Assembly: GCA_007694945.1 (NCBI GenBank)
Contig: REER01000077.1
Span: forward strand, 62,001 to 126,000
Direction: 5' to 3'
Length of the DNA stretch: 64,000 bases
DNA from: Paracoccaceae bacterium
GTDB taxonomy: Bacteria > Pseudomonadota > Alphaproteobacteria > Rhodobacterales > Rhodobacteraceae
Shown here: positions 16,307 to 25,351 of the stretch, one piece after another
Layout: the number at the start of each line of letters is the position of its first letter
Numbering within the stretch: position 1 is the first letter of the stretch
Translations under genes and position numbers: made by a program
The notes under the pieces: generated by a model
Told to the model about the DNA's origin: nothing
Databases searched by the model: none
The model's input: the letters and a program-made list of their open reading frames with translations, nothing else

Positions 16307-17725
16307 TCAGCGATCCGTCGGGTTCAGCCCCTCGCCATGCCCGTGCAGTCCGCCCGAGACCTCTTCGGTCGCCTCGCCGGCAAGTTCCCTGGGCAGGATG
16401 AGATTGAGTACGATGGCGATGGCAGCCGCCGGCAGGATGCCCGAAGTCAGCAGCACGCGCGGCGTGTCGGGCAGGTGCTGAAGCGCCGAGGGCTCCAGTT
16501 GCAGCCCGAGACCCAGCGACAGCGCAATCGCGAAGATCACCATGTTGCGCCGGTTCCAGTGCACATCCGAGAGCATCGAGATGCCTGCTGCGACGACCAT
16601 GCCGAACATCACGATCACACCGCCGCCCAGCACTTCGATGGGCACTGTCGAGATGACAGCGCCCACCTTGGGGAAGAGCCCGGCGAAGATCAGGAACACC
16701 GCGCCGATGGTCACGACATGGCGGCTCATCACGCCCGTCATGGCGATCAGGCCCACATTCTGGCTGAAGCTCGTGTTGGGCAGCGCACCGAAGAGACCCG
16801 AAGCGGCAGTGCCCAGACCATCGGCATAGGTCGCGCCCTGAATTTCGCGCTCGGTGGCCTCGCGCCCGGCACCGCCCTTGGTGATGCCCGAGACATCGCC
16901 CACAGTCTCGACTGCCGAGACGAAGGTCATGGCGCAGAAGGCGATGATGGCGGCAGCGGTGAACTCAATGCCGAAATGCAGTGGGGTGGGCAGTGCGAAG
17001 GGGGCAGCCGTGCCGATGGCCCCGAGATCGACCATGCCGAGCGCAAAGGCCACGCCATAACCGACGATCAGCCCGATCAGCACCGCGGAGACCGAGAGCA
17101 TCCCGCGTGCGAAGAATTTCAGCCCCAGAGTGACCAGGATTACTACGAGAGCCACGGACCAGCTTTGCAGATTGCCGAATTGCTCAGTACCCATGAGCGG
17201 GACGCCGCCCGCGGCGTATTGCACACCGACCTGCACCAGCGCGAGGCCGATCATTGTGACGACAAGCCCGGTGACAAGCGGCGGCAGCGCAAAGCGGATG
17301 CGCCCGATGACGAGTCCCAGCGAGGCATGAAACAGCCCGCCGACGAGGATGCCCCCCATCACAGCGGCCATGGCATCGACGCCCTTGCCTGCCACGAGCG
17401 GGATCATGATCGGGATGAAGGCGAAAGAGGTGCCCTGCACGATGGGCAGTCGGGCGCCGACGGGGCCGAAGGTGATGGTCTGCAGCAGCGTGGCGACACC
17501 GGCGAAGAACATCGACATCTGCAGCATGTAGATGAGGTTCGGGAAATCGGGCGAGCCCGATCCGAACCCGAAGCCTGCCGCGCCCGCCACGATGATCGCG
17601 GGTGTCACGTTCGAGACGAACATTGCCAGCACATGCTGCACCCCCAGCGGGATGGCCTTGTAGATGGGCGGGGTATAGTCGGGGTCGCGCAATTGCGCCG
17701 AGGTTCCGAGCGTTGAATCGGCCAT
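16307..17725 (-). CDS. NCS2-family xanthine/urate permease
   Basis: Proton- or sodium-coupled uptake of purines across the inner membrane. The 472-residue protein has about 14 hydrophobic segments and the NCS2 signature QNVGLIAMTGVMSR (Q-N-x-G-x4-T) near residue 300, plus the TM1-3 family block GVQHVLAMFVSNVTPAIIV. ATG 17725 is preceded by AGGAGAAGGAAAGA. It is the third gene of a leftward set after puuE and allA, so urate or xanthine is the likely substrate. A strong hairpin lies in the 73-bp gap upstream. Confidence 0.9.
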   Translation of the reverse strand: MADSTLGTSAQLRDPDYTPPIYKAIPLGVQHVLAMFVSNVTPAIIVAGAAGFGFGSGSPDFPNLIYMLQMSMFFAGVATLLQTITFGPVGARLPIVQGTSFAFIPIMIPLVAGKGVDAMAAVMGGILVGGLFHASLGLVIGRIRFALPPLVTGLVVTMIGLALVQVGVQYAAGGVPLMGTEQFGNLQSWSVALVVILVTLGLKFFARGMLSVSAVLIGLIVGYGVAFALGMVDLGAIGTAAPFALPTPLHFGIEFTAAAIIAFCAMTFVSAVETVGDVSGITKGGAGREATEREIQGATYADGLGTAASGLFGALPNTSFSQNVGLIAMTGVMSRHVVTIGAVFLIFAGLFPKVGAVISTVPIEVLGGGVIVMFGMVVAAGISMLSDVHWNRRNMVIFAIALSLGLGLQLEPSALQHLPDTPRVLLTSGILPAAAIAIVLNLILPRELAGEATEEVSGGLHGHGEGLNPTDR

Positions 17726-17744
17726 TCTTTCCTTCTCCTGCAAG

Positions 17745-17767
17745 GCCGGAGCCCTGCGGGCTCCGGC
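17745..17767. terminator. 10-bp hairpin between allA and the permease gene
   Basis: GCCGGAGCCC, TGC, GGGCTCCGGC, perfect. On the transcribed minus strand it lies after the allA stop and 20 nt before the permease start. It has no T-tract; it may reduce read-through into the permease or stabilise the processed ends of the operon message. Confidence 0.45.
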
Positions 17768-17798
17768 GATCATGGCGCGGGCTGGCCCTCCTCCGACC

Positions 17799-18287
17799 TT
17801 ATCGCCCGCGCACCTCCCAAGGGGTTTCGAACCAGAATTCCTCGAGGTTCGACGTGGTCCCGATCCGGTCGATCACAGCGAAACGGCCCGGGCTGGCCAG
17901 TGGGGTCAGCACCCCGTGCCAGATATTGCGGTGGAAATTGATGCCCTGCGCGCCGTTTGTGAGAAAAGCGTGGGGGGTGCCGGGCCGGTTGCCTGCATCT
18001 TCGGCGACAATCACGAGGAATGCCTGCTCATGCATCGGGACGAAGGCTTGCGACCCCTCGGGGTGGCGCTCCATCATTTCGAGCCGGTAGGGCAGGGCGC
18101 GGGGCTGGGCGTCGAAAATCGACAGACCCGCGCGGCCCTCGGGGCCGAAATCGAGCCTTGCGCGGTCATGGAAGCGCGCGCAGAGGCCCTGATTGATGAG
18201 CTTGTCTGGTTTGCCCTTCGCGTCCAGCACATCGCCGAAGGGGGCGAAGGCAGCGGCGGTTAGGGGTTGGGTGAAGATCGGCGTCAT
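17799..18287 (-). CDS. allA: Ureidoglycolate lyase
   Basis: Splits ureidoglycolate to glyoxylate and urea, late in purine-ring breakdown. The 162-residue protein shows the AllA cupin-like fold: FAPFGDVLDAKGKP at the start, FDAQPRALPYRLEMMERHPEGSQAFVPM (about residues 58-85, the family's signature region), VIVAEDAG, and GINFHRNIWHGVLTPL with the active-site His near 125. ATG 18287 was chosen because family members begin at this point; an in-frame ATG at 18335 lies inside the stop-linked repeat. It follows puuE and precedes the purine permease on the same strand. Confidence 0.92.
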   Translation of the reverse strand: MTPIFTQPLTAAAFAPFGDVLDAKGKPDKLINQGLCARFHDRARLDFGPEGRAGLSIFDAQPRALPYRLEMMERHPEGSQAFVPMHEQAFLVIVAEDAGNRPGTPHAFLTNGAQGINFHRNIWHGVLTPLASPGRFAVIDRIGTTSNLEEFWFETPWEVRGR

Positions 18288-18320
18288 GGCTGGGCCTTTG
18301 GCGGGGCGCGGCGTTGCATT

Positions 18321-18345
18321 GAGTATTTTTGGCAAGATAAAGAGG
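18321..18345 (-). repeat. Stop-codon-linked intergenic element, copy D
   Basis: Read on the minus strand, CCTCTTTATCTTGCCAAAAA and then TACTC follow the puuE TGA directly. It has the orientation of puuE and sits in the 58-bp gap between puuE and allA, showing that the element also occurs inside apparent operons. No G/C hairpin follows this copy. Confidence 0.75.
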
Positions 18346-19761
18346 TCATCGTAGCATGTCCTTCAGCCGCAATTCGGCGATCCGCTCGACCTGCGCGCAG
18401 GCGATGGCGAATTCAGTTGCGCTGTCGTTGTCGATGCGCGTCTCGAAAGTGGCCATGATGCTGGCCTTGGTGTTGTCGCGCACGGCGATGATGAAGGGGA
18501 AGCCGTGTTTTTCGACATAGGCGGTGTTGAGGCGCTCGAATCTGGCGCGTTCGGCATCGGTGAGTGCATCGAGCCCGGCGCTGGCCTGTTCCTGCGTCGA
18601 CTCAGTTGTCAACCGTTTGGCGGCGGCGAGTTTTCCGGCAAGGTCGGGGTGGGCGCGCAGCACTTCGAGGCGGGCCTCGGGGGTAGCGGCGCGGAAGACG
18701 CGGGCCATGGCATTGGCAAGCCCTGTGGCGCTGTCATGGGCCGGGCCGAGTTCCAGCGCATGGGCGGACTCGGCGACCCATGGGGAATGCTCGTAGACAG
18801 AGCCGAAGCGGGCGACAAAGGTGGCGCGGTCGAGGGTCGAGGGGCGCTCGCGGCGGGTATGGGGGTGCATTGTGGCCCAGTGGCGAGCAATGTCGATTCG
18901 GCGGGCGAACCAGACGCCCTCATGCGCCTGCGCATGGTCGAGAAAGCGAATCAGGCCCGCAACTTTGCCGGGCCGCCCGATCAGGCGGCAATGGAGCCCG
19001 ATCGAGAGCATTTTGGGCGCACCTGCCTGACCCTCGGCATAGAGCACATCGAAAGCGTCCTTGAGGTAGCTCTCGAAATCGGCGCCCGTGACCCAGCCAG
19101 GTGCGGTGGCGAAGCGCATGTCATTGGCTTCCAGAGTATAGGGCAGGATCAACTGATCCCGGTCGCCGAACTCCATCCAGTGCGGCAGATCGTCGTCATA
19201 GGTGTCGGAAACCCAGTCGAATTGCCCGGTCTCGGCCACCAGACGGACTGTGTTGACCGAGCAGCGGCCAGTGTACCAGCCCTGCGGGCGGGCGCCCGTG
19301 ATTTCGGTGTGCAGGCGGATGGCCTCGGCAATCGCGGCGCGCTCCTCCTCCACTGGCATGTCGCGATGCTCGACCCATTTCAACCCGTGACTGGCGATCT
19401 CCCAGTCAGCCGCCTTCATCGCGGCGATCTGTTCGGGGCTGCGGGCAAGGGCCGTCGCCACACCATAGATCGTGACCGGCAGCCCGCGCGACGTGAACAG
19501 CCGGTGCAGCCGCCAGAAGCCAGCGCGTGCGCCGTAGTCATAAATCGATTCCATGTTCCAATGGCGCTGGCCGGGCCAGGGTTGGGCACCGGGGATGTCC
19601 GAGAGAAACCCCTCGGAGGCCGCATCCCCATGCAGCAGGCAATTCTCGCCGCCTTCCTCGTAATTCAGCACCAGCGAAATAGCGATTTTCGCCCCGCCGG
19701 GCCAGGCAGCATTCGGGGGCTTGGGGCCATAACCGGTCAGGTTGCGCGGGTAGCGGTTCAC
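18346..19761 (-). CDS. puuE: PuuE allantoinase fused to OHCU decarboxylase (UraD)
   Basis: Two enzymes in 471 residues. Residues 1-295 are a polysaccharide-deacetylase-like PuuE (NRYPRNLTGYGPKPP, LVLNYEEGGENCLLHGD, ASHGLKWVEHRDM, GWYTGR), which hydrolyses allantoin to allantoate. Residues 310-471 are UraD-like (FGSVYEHSPWVAESA with the conserved His, RAHPDLAGKLA), which decarboxylates OHCU to (S)-allantoin. GTG 19761 is the start: AGGAGGG lies 8-9 nt upstream and family members begin exactly at NRYPR; the frame open further upstream to an ATG is not PuuE-like. It is divergent from uraH across a region with a candidate LysR operator. Confidence 0.93.
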   Translation of the reverse strand: MNRYPRNLTGYGPKPPNAAWPGGAKIAISLVLNYEEGGENCLLHGDAASEGFLSDIPGAQPWPGQRHWNMESIYDYGARAGFWRLHRLFTSRGLPVTIYGVATALARSPEQIAAMKAADWEIASHGLKWVEHRDMPVEEERAAIAEAIRLHTEITGARPQGWYTGRCSVNTVRLVAETGQFDWVSDTYDDDLPHWMEFGDRDQLILPYTLEANDMRFATAPGWVTGADFESYLKDAFDVLYAEGQAGAPKMLSIGLHCRLIGRPGKVAGLIRFLDHAQAHEGVWFARRIDIARHWATMHPHTRRERPSTLDRATFVARFGSVYEHSPWVAESAHALELGPAHDSATGLANAMARVFRAATPEARLEVLRAHPDLAGKLAAAKRLTTESTQEQASAGLDALTDAERARFERLNTAYVEKHGFPFIIAVRDNTKASIMATFETRIDNDSATEFAIACAQVERIAELRLKDMLR

Positions 19762-19817
19762 GGGGGTGTCCCTCCTCTGGTCGTGATTATGTGATAAACC
19801 AGAATAATAATTTCCGC

Positions 19818-19837
19818 TTTCTGGGAATTTTTGAAAG
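19818..19837. promoter_or_regulatory. TTTCTGG-N8-GAAA site 1 (puuE/uraH promoter region)
   Basis: TTTCTGGGAATTTTTGAAAG lies in the divergent gap between puuE and uraH. It aligns without gaps to two sites upstream of the LysR gene and puuD. The spacing fits a LysR-type site with a T-N11-A core. The LysR protein at 20266 is the natural binder (inference). Confidence 0.6.
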
Positions 19838-19924
19838 ACCTCAAACGCGGTACGGTGAGAAGGGGCTGGCCAGAGGGTCGCGCCCGCTGCAAGATCGGGC
19901 AGGTTTTGCAGAAGGAAGCAAGAG

Positions 19925-20281
19925 ATGGCCGGATTTCTGACCACGCATGTTCTGGACACCGCGCGCGGCCTGCCCGCGCAGGGGCTGGCGATCACGCTCT
20001 TCCGGCTGGAGGGCGAGGCGCGCGTGGAACTCGCGCAGATGGTTACCAATGAAGACGGGCGCACCGACACCCCGATCCTGCCTGCGGAGCGCTTCGCCAC
20101 GGGCCAGTATGAACTGGTCTTCGAGGCAGGCGCCTATCTGCGCGCAACCGGGCAGGCGGGGGCGGAGCCCTTGTTTCTCGACCAGATCCCGATCCGTTTC
20201 GGGATCAGCGATGCCGAGAGCCATTATCATGTGCCACTCCTGCTCTCGCCCTTCGGGTTTTCCACCTATCGCGGTAGCTGA
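19925..20281 (+). CDS. uraH: 5-hydroxyisourate hydrolase (transthyretin-like)
   Basis: Hydrolyses 5-hydroxyisourate, the unstable product of urate oxidation, to OHCU. The 118-residue protein shows every family mark: [17 protein letters not shown] at the N-terminus with the active-site His, the central GRTD block, and the C-terminal [19 protein letters not shown] with the diagnostic YRGS tail. AGGAAGCAAGAG precedes the ATG. Its last 16 bp overlap the convergent LysR gene. It supplies the substrate for the UraD half of the divergent puuE fusion. Confidence 0.96.
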   Translation: MAGFLTTHVLDTARGLPAQGLAITLFRLEGEARVELAQMVTNEDGRTDTPILPAERFATGQYELVFEAGAYLRATGQAGAEPLFLDQIPIRFGISDAESHYHVPLLLSPFGFSTYRGS

Positions 20282-21201
20282 GCCAGCAGCGCCTCGGCGT
20301 CGCGCAGAGCGGTCTTGATGCTGGTGGCGATGAATTCGGCGAACAGGCTCACCTTGGGGTCGCGCAAGCGGCGGTGCGGTGTCAGGGCTGCGAGCGATAC
20401 GGGCAGGGGCGGCGTCGCCTCGGCCACGGGCACGAGCGCACCGCTGGCCAGATGCTCGGCCACCTCGAAGACAGGCTTCATCACGATGCCACGCCCGTCC
20501 AGCGCCCAGCCAGTCAGCACATCGCCATCATCAGATTCATACGGCCCGGAGATCTTGAAGCGCTGCGGGCCGGCCTCGGTCTGCAGGCTCCACTGAAACT
20601 CGCGCGCGCCGGGAAAGCGCAGGTTCAGGCAGGCATGGCCGTCGTGCACCAGCGCCGCCCCGTCCTTTGGCATCCCATGCCGCGCGATATAGTCGGGTGC
20701 AGCGCAGAGCACGCGCGGGCATTCGGCGATCAGCCGCATCTTGAGTGCCGAATCTTCCAGCGGGCCCAGATGGAATGCCAGATCGAGACCCTCGCCTGTA
20801 ACATCGAACCCCCGGTCCGACAGGCGCAAGCGCAACTCGATCTCGGGGTGTTCATCCTTGAAGGCGGGCACATGCGGCGCGATCAGCCGCCGCCCGATGC
20901 CCAGCGGGGCTGCGACAAAGAGCGTGCCGCGCGGCTGCGCGGTCGCATGGCTCAGCGCTGCTTCGGCCTCGGCCACGGCATCGAGGATTTTCAGCGCTCC
21001 GTCGTAGAAGATCTGCCCGCTCGAGGTCGGCGTCAGCGAGCGCGTGGTGCGATTGAAGAGCCGCACGCCCAGATGCTTCTCCAGCTCCGCCACCCGCGCC
21101 GAGGCGACTGCGGGCGAAGTGCGCTGGTCGCGCGCGGCTGCCGACATGCTGCCCAATTCGTAGACACGCACGAACATCTTGACATTGTTCAGATAGGCCA
21201 T
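20266..21201 (-). CDS. LysR-family regulator of the urate genes
   Basis: The 311-residue protein has an N-terminal winged helix ([46 protein letters not shown], residues 8-55) and a two-lobed periplasmic-binding-like effector domain from about 90. It lies between uraH and puuD and is divergent from puuD, the classic LysR arrangement. Two copies of TTTCTGG-N8-GAAA lie in the 108-bp gap to puuD, and a third lies at the puuE/uraH promoters. A purine such as urate is the expected inducer (inference). Its end overlaps uraH by 16 bp. Confidence 0.9.
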   Translation of the reverse strand: MAYLNNVKMFVRVYELGSMSAAARDQRTSPAVASARVAELEKHLGVRLFNRTTRSLTPTSSGQIFYDGALKILDAVAEAEAALSHATAQPRGTLFVAAPLGIGRRLIAPHVPAFKDEHPEIELRLRLSDRGFDVTGEGLDLAFHLGPLEDSALKMRLIAECPRVLCAAPDYIARHGMPKDGAALVHDGHACLNLRFPGAREFQWSLQTEAGPQRFKISGPYESDDGDVLTGWALDGRGIVMKPVFEVAEHLASGALVPVAEATPPLPVSLAALTPHRRLRDPKVSLFAEFIATSIKTALRDAEALLAQLPR

Positions 21202-21207
21202 GGCGAT

Positions 21208-21227
21208 TTTCTGGCAGATTTTGAAAC
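21208..21227. promoter_or_regulatory. TTTCTGG-N8-GAAA site 2 (lysR/puuD promoter region)
   Basis: TTTCTGGCAGATTTTGAAAC begins 7 bp from the LysR start codon, a position suited to autorepression. Identical to site 1 at TTTCTGG, the TTTT run and GAAA. Confidence 0.6.
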
Positions 21228-21237
21228 TGCTGGGTGT

Positions 21238-21256
21238 TTTCTGGAATTAACAGAAA
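21238..21256. promoter_or_regulatory. TTTCTGG-N8-GAAA site 3, perfect TTTCTG/CAGAAA palindrome
   Basis: TTTCTGGAATTAACAGAAA has 6-bp arms around 7 bp. It starts exactly 30 bp after site 2, so both lie on the same helix face. It is 54 bp before puuD, suited to activation of puuD by the LysR protein. Confidence 0.6.
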
Positions 21257-21309
21257 GCGGTCTGGCGGGATAGGCTTGTCACGACACACGAACAGAAAGG
21301 ACATGCGTC

Positions 21310-22539
21310 ATGCTGGAACTGGCTGTCTGGGGCGCCTGGGCGGAATTCGCCGTGCGCTGGCTGCATGTGATCACGGCCATCGCCTGGATCGGATCGAGCT
21401 TCTATTTCATCGCGCTCGATCTGGGGCTGCGCAAGGCGGCCGACATGCCCAAGGGGGCGCATGGCGAAGAGTGGCAGGTCCATGGCGGCGGCTTCTACCA
21501 TATCCAGAAATATCTGGTCGCGCCCGAGCGCCTGCCCGAGCACCTGATCTGGCATAAATGGCAGAGCTACTGGACCTGGATATCCGGCTTCATTCTGCTG
21601 GTTCTGGTCTATTATGTCGGTGCCGAATTCTACCTGATCGACCGCGAACTGGTCGATCTGGAGATCTGGCAGGCAATCGCGATTTCCGTGGCCTCGCTGG
21701 CCGTCGGCTGGGTGATCTATGACCTGTTGTGCAAATCGCGCTTCGGTGAAAACAACACGCGGCTGATGGTGCTTCTCTTCGTGCTGCTGGTGATCATGGC
21801 CTGGGGCTATACGCAGGTCTTCACGGGGCGCGCGGCACTCCTGCATCTCGGTGCCTTCACCGCTACGATCATGTCGGCCAATGTCTTCTTCATCATCATC
21901 CCGAACCAGAAGATCGTCGTGGCCGATCTCAAGGCCGGGCGCACGCCGGACCCGAAATACGGCAAGATCGCCAAGCAGCGCTCGACGCATAACAACTACC
22001 TGACGCTGCCAGTGATCTTCCTGATGCTGTCGAACCACTATCCGCTGGCCTTCGCCTCGGAATTCAATTGGCTGATTGCGGGGCTGGTCTTCCTGATGGG
22101 CGTCACGATCCGGCATTTCTTCAACACAATGCATATGGGCGGCGGGTATCTGTGGTGGACATGGGGTGCCACGACGGCACTCTTCGTAGCCATCATCCTG
22201 CTCTCGACCCTCGGCCAGCCGCGCGAGGATACCACCGACCTCGCCAGTCTGCCCCCCTCGGTCGCCCGCTTTGCCGAGGACCCGCATTTCGAAGATGTCT
22301 ACTGGAATGTGGTCGGCCATTGCTCCATGTGCCATGCGACCGAGCCGCTCTGGCCAGGCCTGTACTGGGCGCCCAAGGGGATCGTGCTGGAGACCGAAGC
22401 CCAAGTCGCGCGCGCTGCGCAAACAATCTATCTGCAATCCGGGATCAGCCACGCCATGCCCCCCGGCAGCACGGTGTTGATGGATGATGCGGCCCGTCAG
22501 GAGATCGCCGACTGGTATCGGCGCGTGACTGGCTCCTGA
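21310..22539 (+). CDS. puuD: Membrane urate hydroxylase with C-terminal cytochrome c domain
   Basis: Oxidises urate to 5-hydroxyisourate, passing electrons to its own haem domain and the respiratory chain, in place of soluble uricase. The 409-residue protein has about seven membrane helices (residues 8-315; block FAVRWLHVITAIAWIGSSFYF) and a cytochrome c tail with CSMCH at about residue 338 and the distal Met in SGISHAMPPGS. ATG 21310 follows AAAGGACATGCGTC. It is divergent from the LysR gene with two putative operators between. A stop-linked element follows the TGA directly. Confidence 0.94.
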   Translation: MLELAVWGAWAEFAVRWLHVITAIAWIGSSFYFIALDLGLRKAADMPKGAHGEEWQVHGGGFYHIQKYLVAPERLPEHLIWHKWQSYWTWISGFILLVLVYYVGAEFYLIDRELVDLEIWQAIAISVASLAVGWVIYDLLCKSRFGENNTRLMVLLFVLLVIMAWGYTQVFTGRAALLHLGAFTATIMSANVFFIIIPNQKIVVADLKAGRTPDPKYGKIAKQRSTHNNYLTLPVIFLMLSNHYPLAFASEFNWLIAGLVFLMGVTIRHFFNTMHMGGGYLWWTWGATTALFVAIILLSTLGQPREDTTDLASLPPSVARFAEDPHFEDVYWNVVGHCSMCHATEPLWPGLYWAPKGIVLETEAQVARAAQTIYLQSGISHAMPPGSTVLMDDAARQEIADWYRRVTGS

Positions 22540-22562
22540 TCTTCATCTTGTCAAAAGTATTC
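22540..22562 (+). repeat. Stop-codon-linked intergenic element, copy E (diverged)
   Basis: TCTTCATCTTGTCAAAAGTATTC begins on the base after the puuD stop codon in the puuD orientation. It differs from the consensus by GTC for GCC and AGTATTC for AATACTC. GTATTCAAAATAC can fold into a small hairpin here. Confidence 0.65.
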
Positions 22563-22604
22563 AAAATACCGGGCGGGCGCAGACCCCCGGCCCCCAAAAT
22601 GACA

Positions 22605-22634
22605 AAGGCCCCGCCAGCATGCTGGCGGGGCCTT
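22605..22634. terminator. Bidirectional terminator between puuD and pckA
   Basis: A perfect 30-bp palindrome with arms AAGGCCCCGCCAGCA. On the minus strand, the direction of pckA, it is followed by TGTCATTTTGG, and it lies 20 bp after the pckA stop. It also ends transcripts leaving puuD. Confidence 0.8.
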
Positions 22635-22653
22635 GTCGAAACTTTCGGGAAAT

Positions 22654-24252
22654 TCAGCCAATCGCGGCCTGTTTCACCTCATCATCGATATAGGGCACGT
22701 ATTGCGCGAAATTTTCGGCAAACATGGCCACCAGCTTGGCCGCTTGCGTATCATAGGCCGCCCCATCGGCCCAGGTCTGGCGCGGGTCGAGCAGCACATC
22801 GGGCACACCCGCGACCGCCACAGGCACATCAAAACCGAAATTCGGGTCGCGGCGGAACTCGGCCCCTGAGAGCGAGCCATCCAGCGCCGCTGTCAACAGT
22901 GCGCGCGTCGCCTTGATCGGCATGCGCGAGCCGCTGCCATAAGCGCCCCCGGTCCAGCCAGTATTGACGAGCCAGCACTCGGCGCCGAATTGCGCGATCT
23001 TTTCTTGCAATAGCTTACCATAGACTTCGGGGCGGCGCGGCATGAAAGGCGCGCCGAAACAGGTCGAGAAGGTCGGCTGCGGCTCGGTTACACCCTGCTC
23101 GGTGCCGGCGACCTTGGAGGTGAAGCCCGACAGGAAGTGATACATCGCCTGCGCCGGCGTCAGCCGCGCGATGGGGGGCAACACGCCAAAGGCATCGCAG
23201 GTCAGCATGATGATATTCTTCGGCACCCCGCCCAGTGACGTCTCGGAGGCATTCGAGATCGCGTCGAGCGGATAGGCGACGCGCGTATTCGCGGTCAGGC
23301 TGTCATCAGTGAAATCCAGCGCCAGCGTGTCCGCGTCGTAGACCATGTTTTCCACCACCGAGCCGAAGCGCGACGTGGTGGCGTAGATTTCGGGCTCTGC
23401 ATCGGGGTCGAGATTGATCGTCTTGGCGTAGCAGCCGCCCTCGAAATTGAAGATGCCGCTGTCCGACCAGCCATGCTCGTCATCGCCGATCAGCACCCGC
23501 GAGGGGCAGGCCGAGAGCGTGGTCTTGCCTGTGCCCGAGAGGCCGAAGAACACCGCTGAATCCTCGGGGTCGTCAATCGCATGATTGGCCGAGCAATGCA
23601 TCGGCATGATGCCTTTGCCGGGCAGCAGATAATTCAGCAGCGTGAAAACCGATTTCTTGTTCTCGCCCGCATAGGCGGTATTGGCGATCAGGATCAACTT
23701 GCGCTCGAAATTCAGCGCAATCACCGTCTCCGACCGGCAGCCGTGGCGCGCAGGGTCGGCCTTGAAACTCGGGCAGTTGATGATTGTGTATTCGGGGGCA
23801 AAATTTGCCAGTTCCTCTGCTGCAGGCCGGCGCAGCAGGTGGCGGATGAAGAGCCCATGCCAGGCCAGCTCAGTCACAACACGCACATCCAGCCGGTGCG
23901 CAGGGTCCGCGCCTCCATAGAGATCCTGCACGAACATTTCGCGCCCCTCGAGATGCGCCAGCATGTCCGCTTCCAGGCGATCGAAGGCCTCGGGCGCCAT
24001 CGGCGCGTTGTTCTCCCACCATATCGTTTCCTCGACGGCAGGCGTGCGAACGACGAATTTATCCTTGGGCGAGCGCCCCGTATGCGTGCCCGTAGAGACC
24101 AGAAATGCGCCACCCAGCCCCAGACGCCCTTCGCCGCGCGCGATCGCCGCCTCGACCAGCGCTGGCTCGATCAGGTTGTAATAGGCTTTGGACACGCCCA
24201 TTATTCCTTGATCCTCCAAGCGTTTATTCGGGTTGACGCGGGGTGATGTCAT
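22654..24252 (-). CDS. pckA: Phosphoenolpyruvate carboxykinase (ATP)
   Basis: Converts oxaloacetate and ATP to phosphoenolpyruvate, CO2 and ADP: the entry step of gluconeogenesis. At 532 residues it is full length and of the ATP type, with [20 protein letters not shown] near residue 50, the P-loop [14 protein letters not shown] at about 235-250, the metal-binding block LIGDDEHGW, and [15 protein letters not shown] [16 protein letters not shown] near 430. ATG 24252 ([12 protein letters not shown]) is the usual family start; the frame runs open further upstream without family similarity. It is divergent from chvI; ChvIG-type systems and carbon regulators control pckA in related bacteria. Confidence 0.97.
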   Translation of the reverse strand: MTSPRVNPNKRLEDQGIMGVSKAYYNLIEPALVEAAIARGEGRLGLGGAFLVSTGTHTGRSPKDKFVVRTPAVEETIWWENNAPMAPEAFDRLEADMLAHLEGREMFVQDLYGGADPAHRLDVRVVTELAWHGLFIRHLLRRPAAEELANFAPEYTIINCPSFKADPARHGCRSETVIALNFERKLILIANTAYAGENKKSVFTLLNYLLPGKGIMPMHCSANHAIDDPEDSAVFFGLSGTGKTTLSACPSRVLIGDDEHGWSDSGIFNFEGGCYAKTINLDPDAEPEIYATTSRFGSVVENMVYDADTLALDFTDDSLTANTRVAYPLDAISNASETSLGGVPKNIIMLTCDAFGVLPPIARLTPAQAMYHFLSGFTSKVAGTEQGVTEPQPTFSTCFGAPFMPRRPEVYGKLLQEKIAQFGAECWLVNTGWTGGAYGSGSRMPIKATRALLTAALDGSLSGAEFRRDPNFGFDVPVAVAGVPDVLLDPRQTWADGAAYDTQAAKLVAMFAENFAQYVPYIDDEVKQAAIG

Positions 24253-24409
24253 CGCATTCTGCTCCAAAAGGTGCGCCATGACTGAACGCCGCCATGGCCA
24301 TGTCGTCTTGCCTTGTCCGCCGTCCAGCCGCAACCGCAGGAAGCGCCTAGTCTCTCTGCCCTTGCCTATAGCACCGCTCTTTGTGCCACGCATAGGCATG
24401 ATCGTCACA

Positions 24410-24440
24410 GTTAGCGCAATCAGGAAGGCGTTAGCGCAAT
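24410..24440. promoter_or_regulatory. Two GTTAGCGCAAT direct repeats upstream of pckA
   Basis: GTTAGCGCAAT occurs at 24410-24420 and again at 24430-24440, exactly 20 bp apart, so both lie on one face of the helix. They lie in the 360-bp pckA-chvI gap, which holds no gene I can support. The half site resembles TGTTAGCGCTAACA, the motif I recall for the LacI-type carbon regulator CceR of Rhodobacter. A role in pckA control is inference. Confidence 0.5.
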
Positions 24441-24612
24441 ATCAATACAGTCCTGTCAGAAAGGTGTTGCCGATTCGCATAGCCCAGCGGTGAAAAGGCG
24501 GGATATCTCGACAGCCGGTAAGTATTTTGTTGCGCCAGAGAGGGGAATGAGCAAATATGTGGCAAAAATAAGGCGATATCGCCGCAATTGAGCAGTTGTA
24601 AAGGGCAGGCCC

Positions 24613-25311
24613 ATGTCGAAAATCGCGCTGGTCGATGACGACCGCAACATTCTGACTTCTGTCTCTATTTGTCTCGAGGCAGAAGGGTTTGAGGTCGAGA
24701 CCTATAATGATGGTCAATCGGCTCTCGACGCATTCAACCGACGGATGCCCGACATGGCAGTGCTTGACATGAAGATGCCACGCATGGACGGGATGGAGCT
24801 TTTGCAGCGCCTGCGGCAGAAAACCCAGATGCCGGTCATCTTCCTGACCTCAAAGGATGATGAGATCGACGAGGTTCTCGGCCTGCGCATGGGCGCGGAT
24901 GATTACGTCAAGAAACCCTTTTCCCAGCGTCTTCTGGTCGAACGTATCCGCGCGCTTCTGCGCCGCAAGCAGGCCAGCGAGATCGAAGCCGAAGGCGGCG
25001 AAGAGTCAAAAGCGCTTGTCCGCGGCAATCTCGAGATGGATCCGCTGCGCCATCAGGTGAAATGGAAGGGGCAGGATGTCACGCTGACCGTGACCGAATT
25101 TCTGCTGCTGCAGGCGCTTGCCCAGCGCCCCGGCGTGGTCAAGTCGCGTGACCAGTTGATGGACGTGGCCTATGAAGACCAAGTCTATGTCGATGATCGC
25201 ACTATCGACAGCCATATCAAGCGGCTGCGCAAGAAGATGCGCAGCGTCGATGAAGAGTTTTCCTCGATCGAGACGCTCTACGGCATTGGCTACAAATATA
25301 ACGAAGCCTGA
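24613..25311 (+). CDS. chvI: Response regulator ChvI (OmpR type)
   Basis: The 232-residue protein has a receiver domain ([14 protein letters not shown] at residues 4-17, phospho-acceptor Asp52 in [13 protein letters not shown], switch Thr in IFLTSKDDE, Lys in DYVKKPF) and an OmpR-type winged helix from about 130 ([35 protein letters not shown]). With the following ChvG gene it forms the acid/envelope-stress two-component system widespread in alphaproteobacteria. Its placement beside pckA and before HPr kinase is the conserved order in this class and links envelope sensing to carbon control. The upstream 360-bp gap is shared with pckA. Confidence 0.95.
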   Translation: MSKIALVDDDRNILTSVSICLEAEGFEVETYNDGQSALDAFNRRMPDMAVLDMKMPRMDGMELLQRLRQKTQMPVIFLTSKDDEIDEVLGLRMGADDYVKKPFSQRLLVERIRALLRRKQASEIEAEGGEESKALVRGNLEMDPLRHQVKWKGQDVTLTVTEFLLLQALAQRPGVVKSRDQLMDVAYEDQVYVDDRTIDSHIKRLRKKMRSVDEEFSSIETLYGIGYKYNEA

Positions 25312-25351
25312 GCGGCAAACGGGGAGAACCCCTTGAGAAGCGGGTGAGCAG

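Noticed and set aside
19762..20100. Upstream ATG for puuE at 20100
   Set aside because: It would overlap uraH in antisense and add about 113 residues unlike PuuE; GTG 19761 with AGGAGGG fits the family start.
22540..22653. Small gene between puuD and pckA
   Set aside because: The stretch is fully accounted for by the stop-linked element and the palindromic terminator; no ribosome site or credible frame.
24253..24408. Extended pckA start at 24408
   Set aside because: The extra 52 residues are not PckA-like and would cover the regulatory gap with the GTTAGCGCAAT repeats; ATG 24252 fits.
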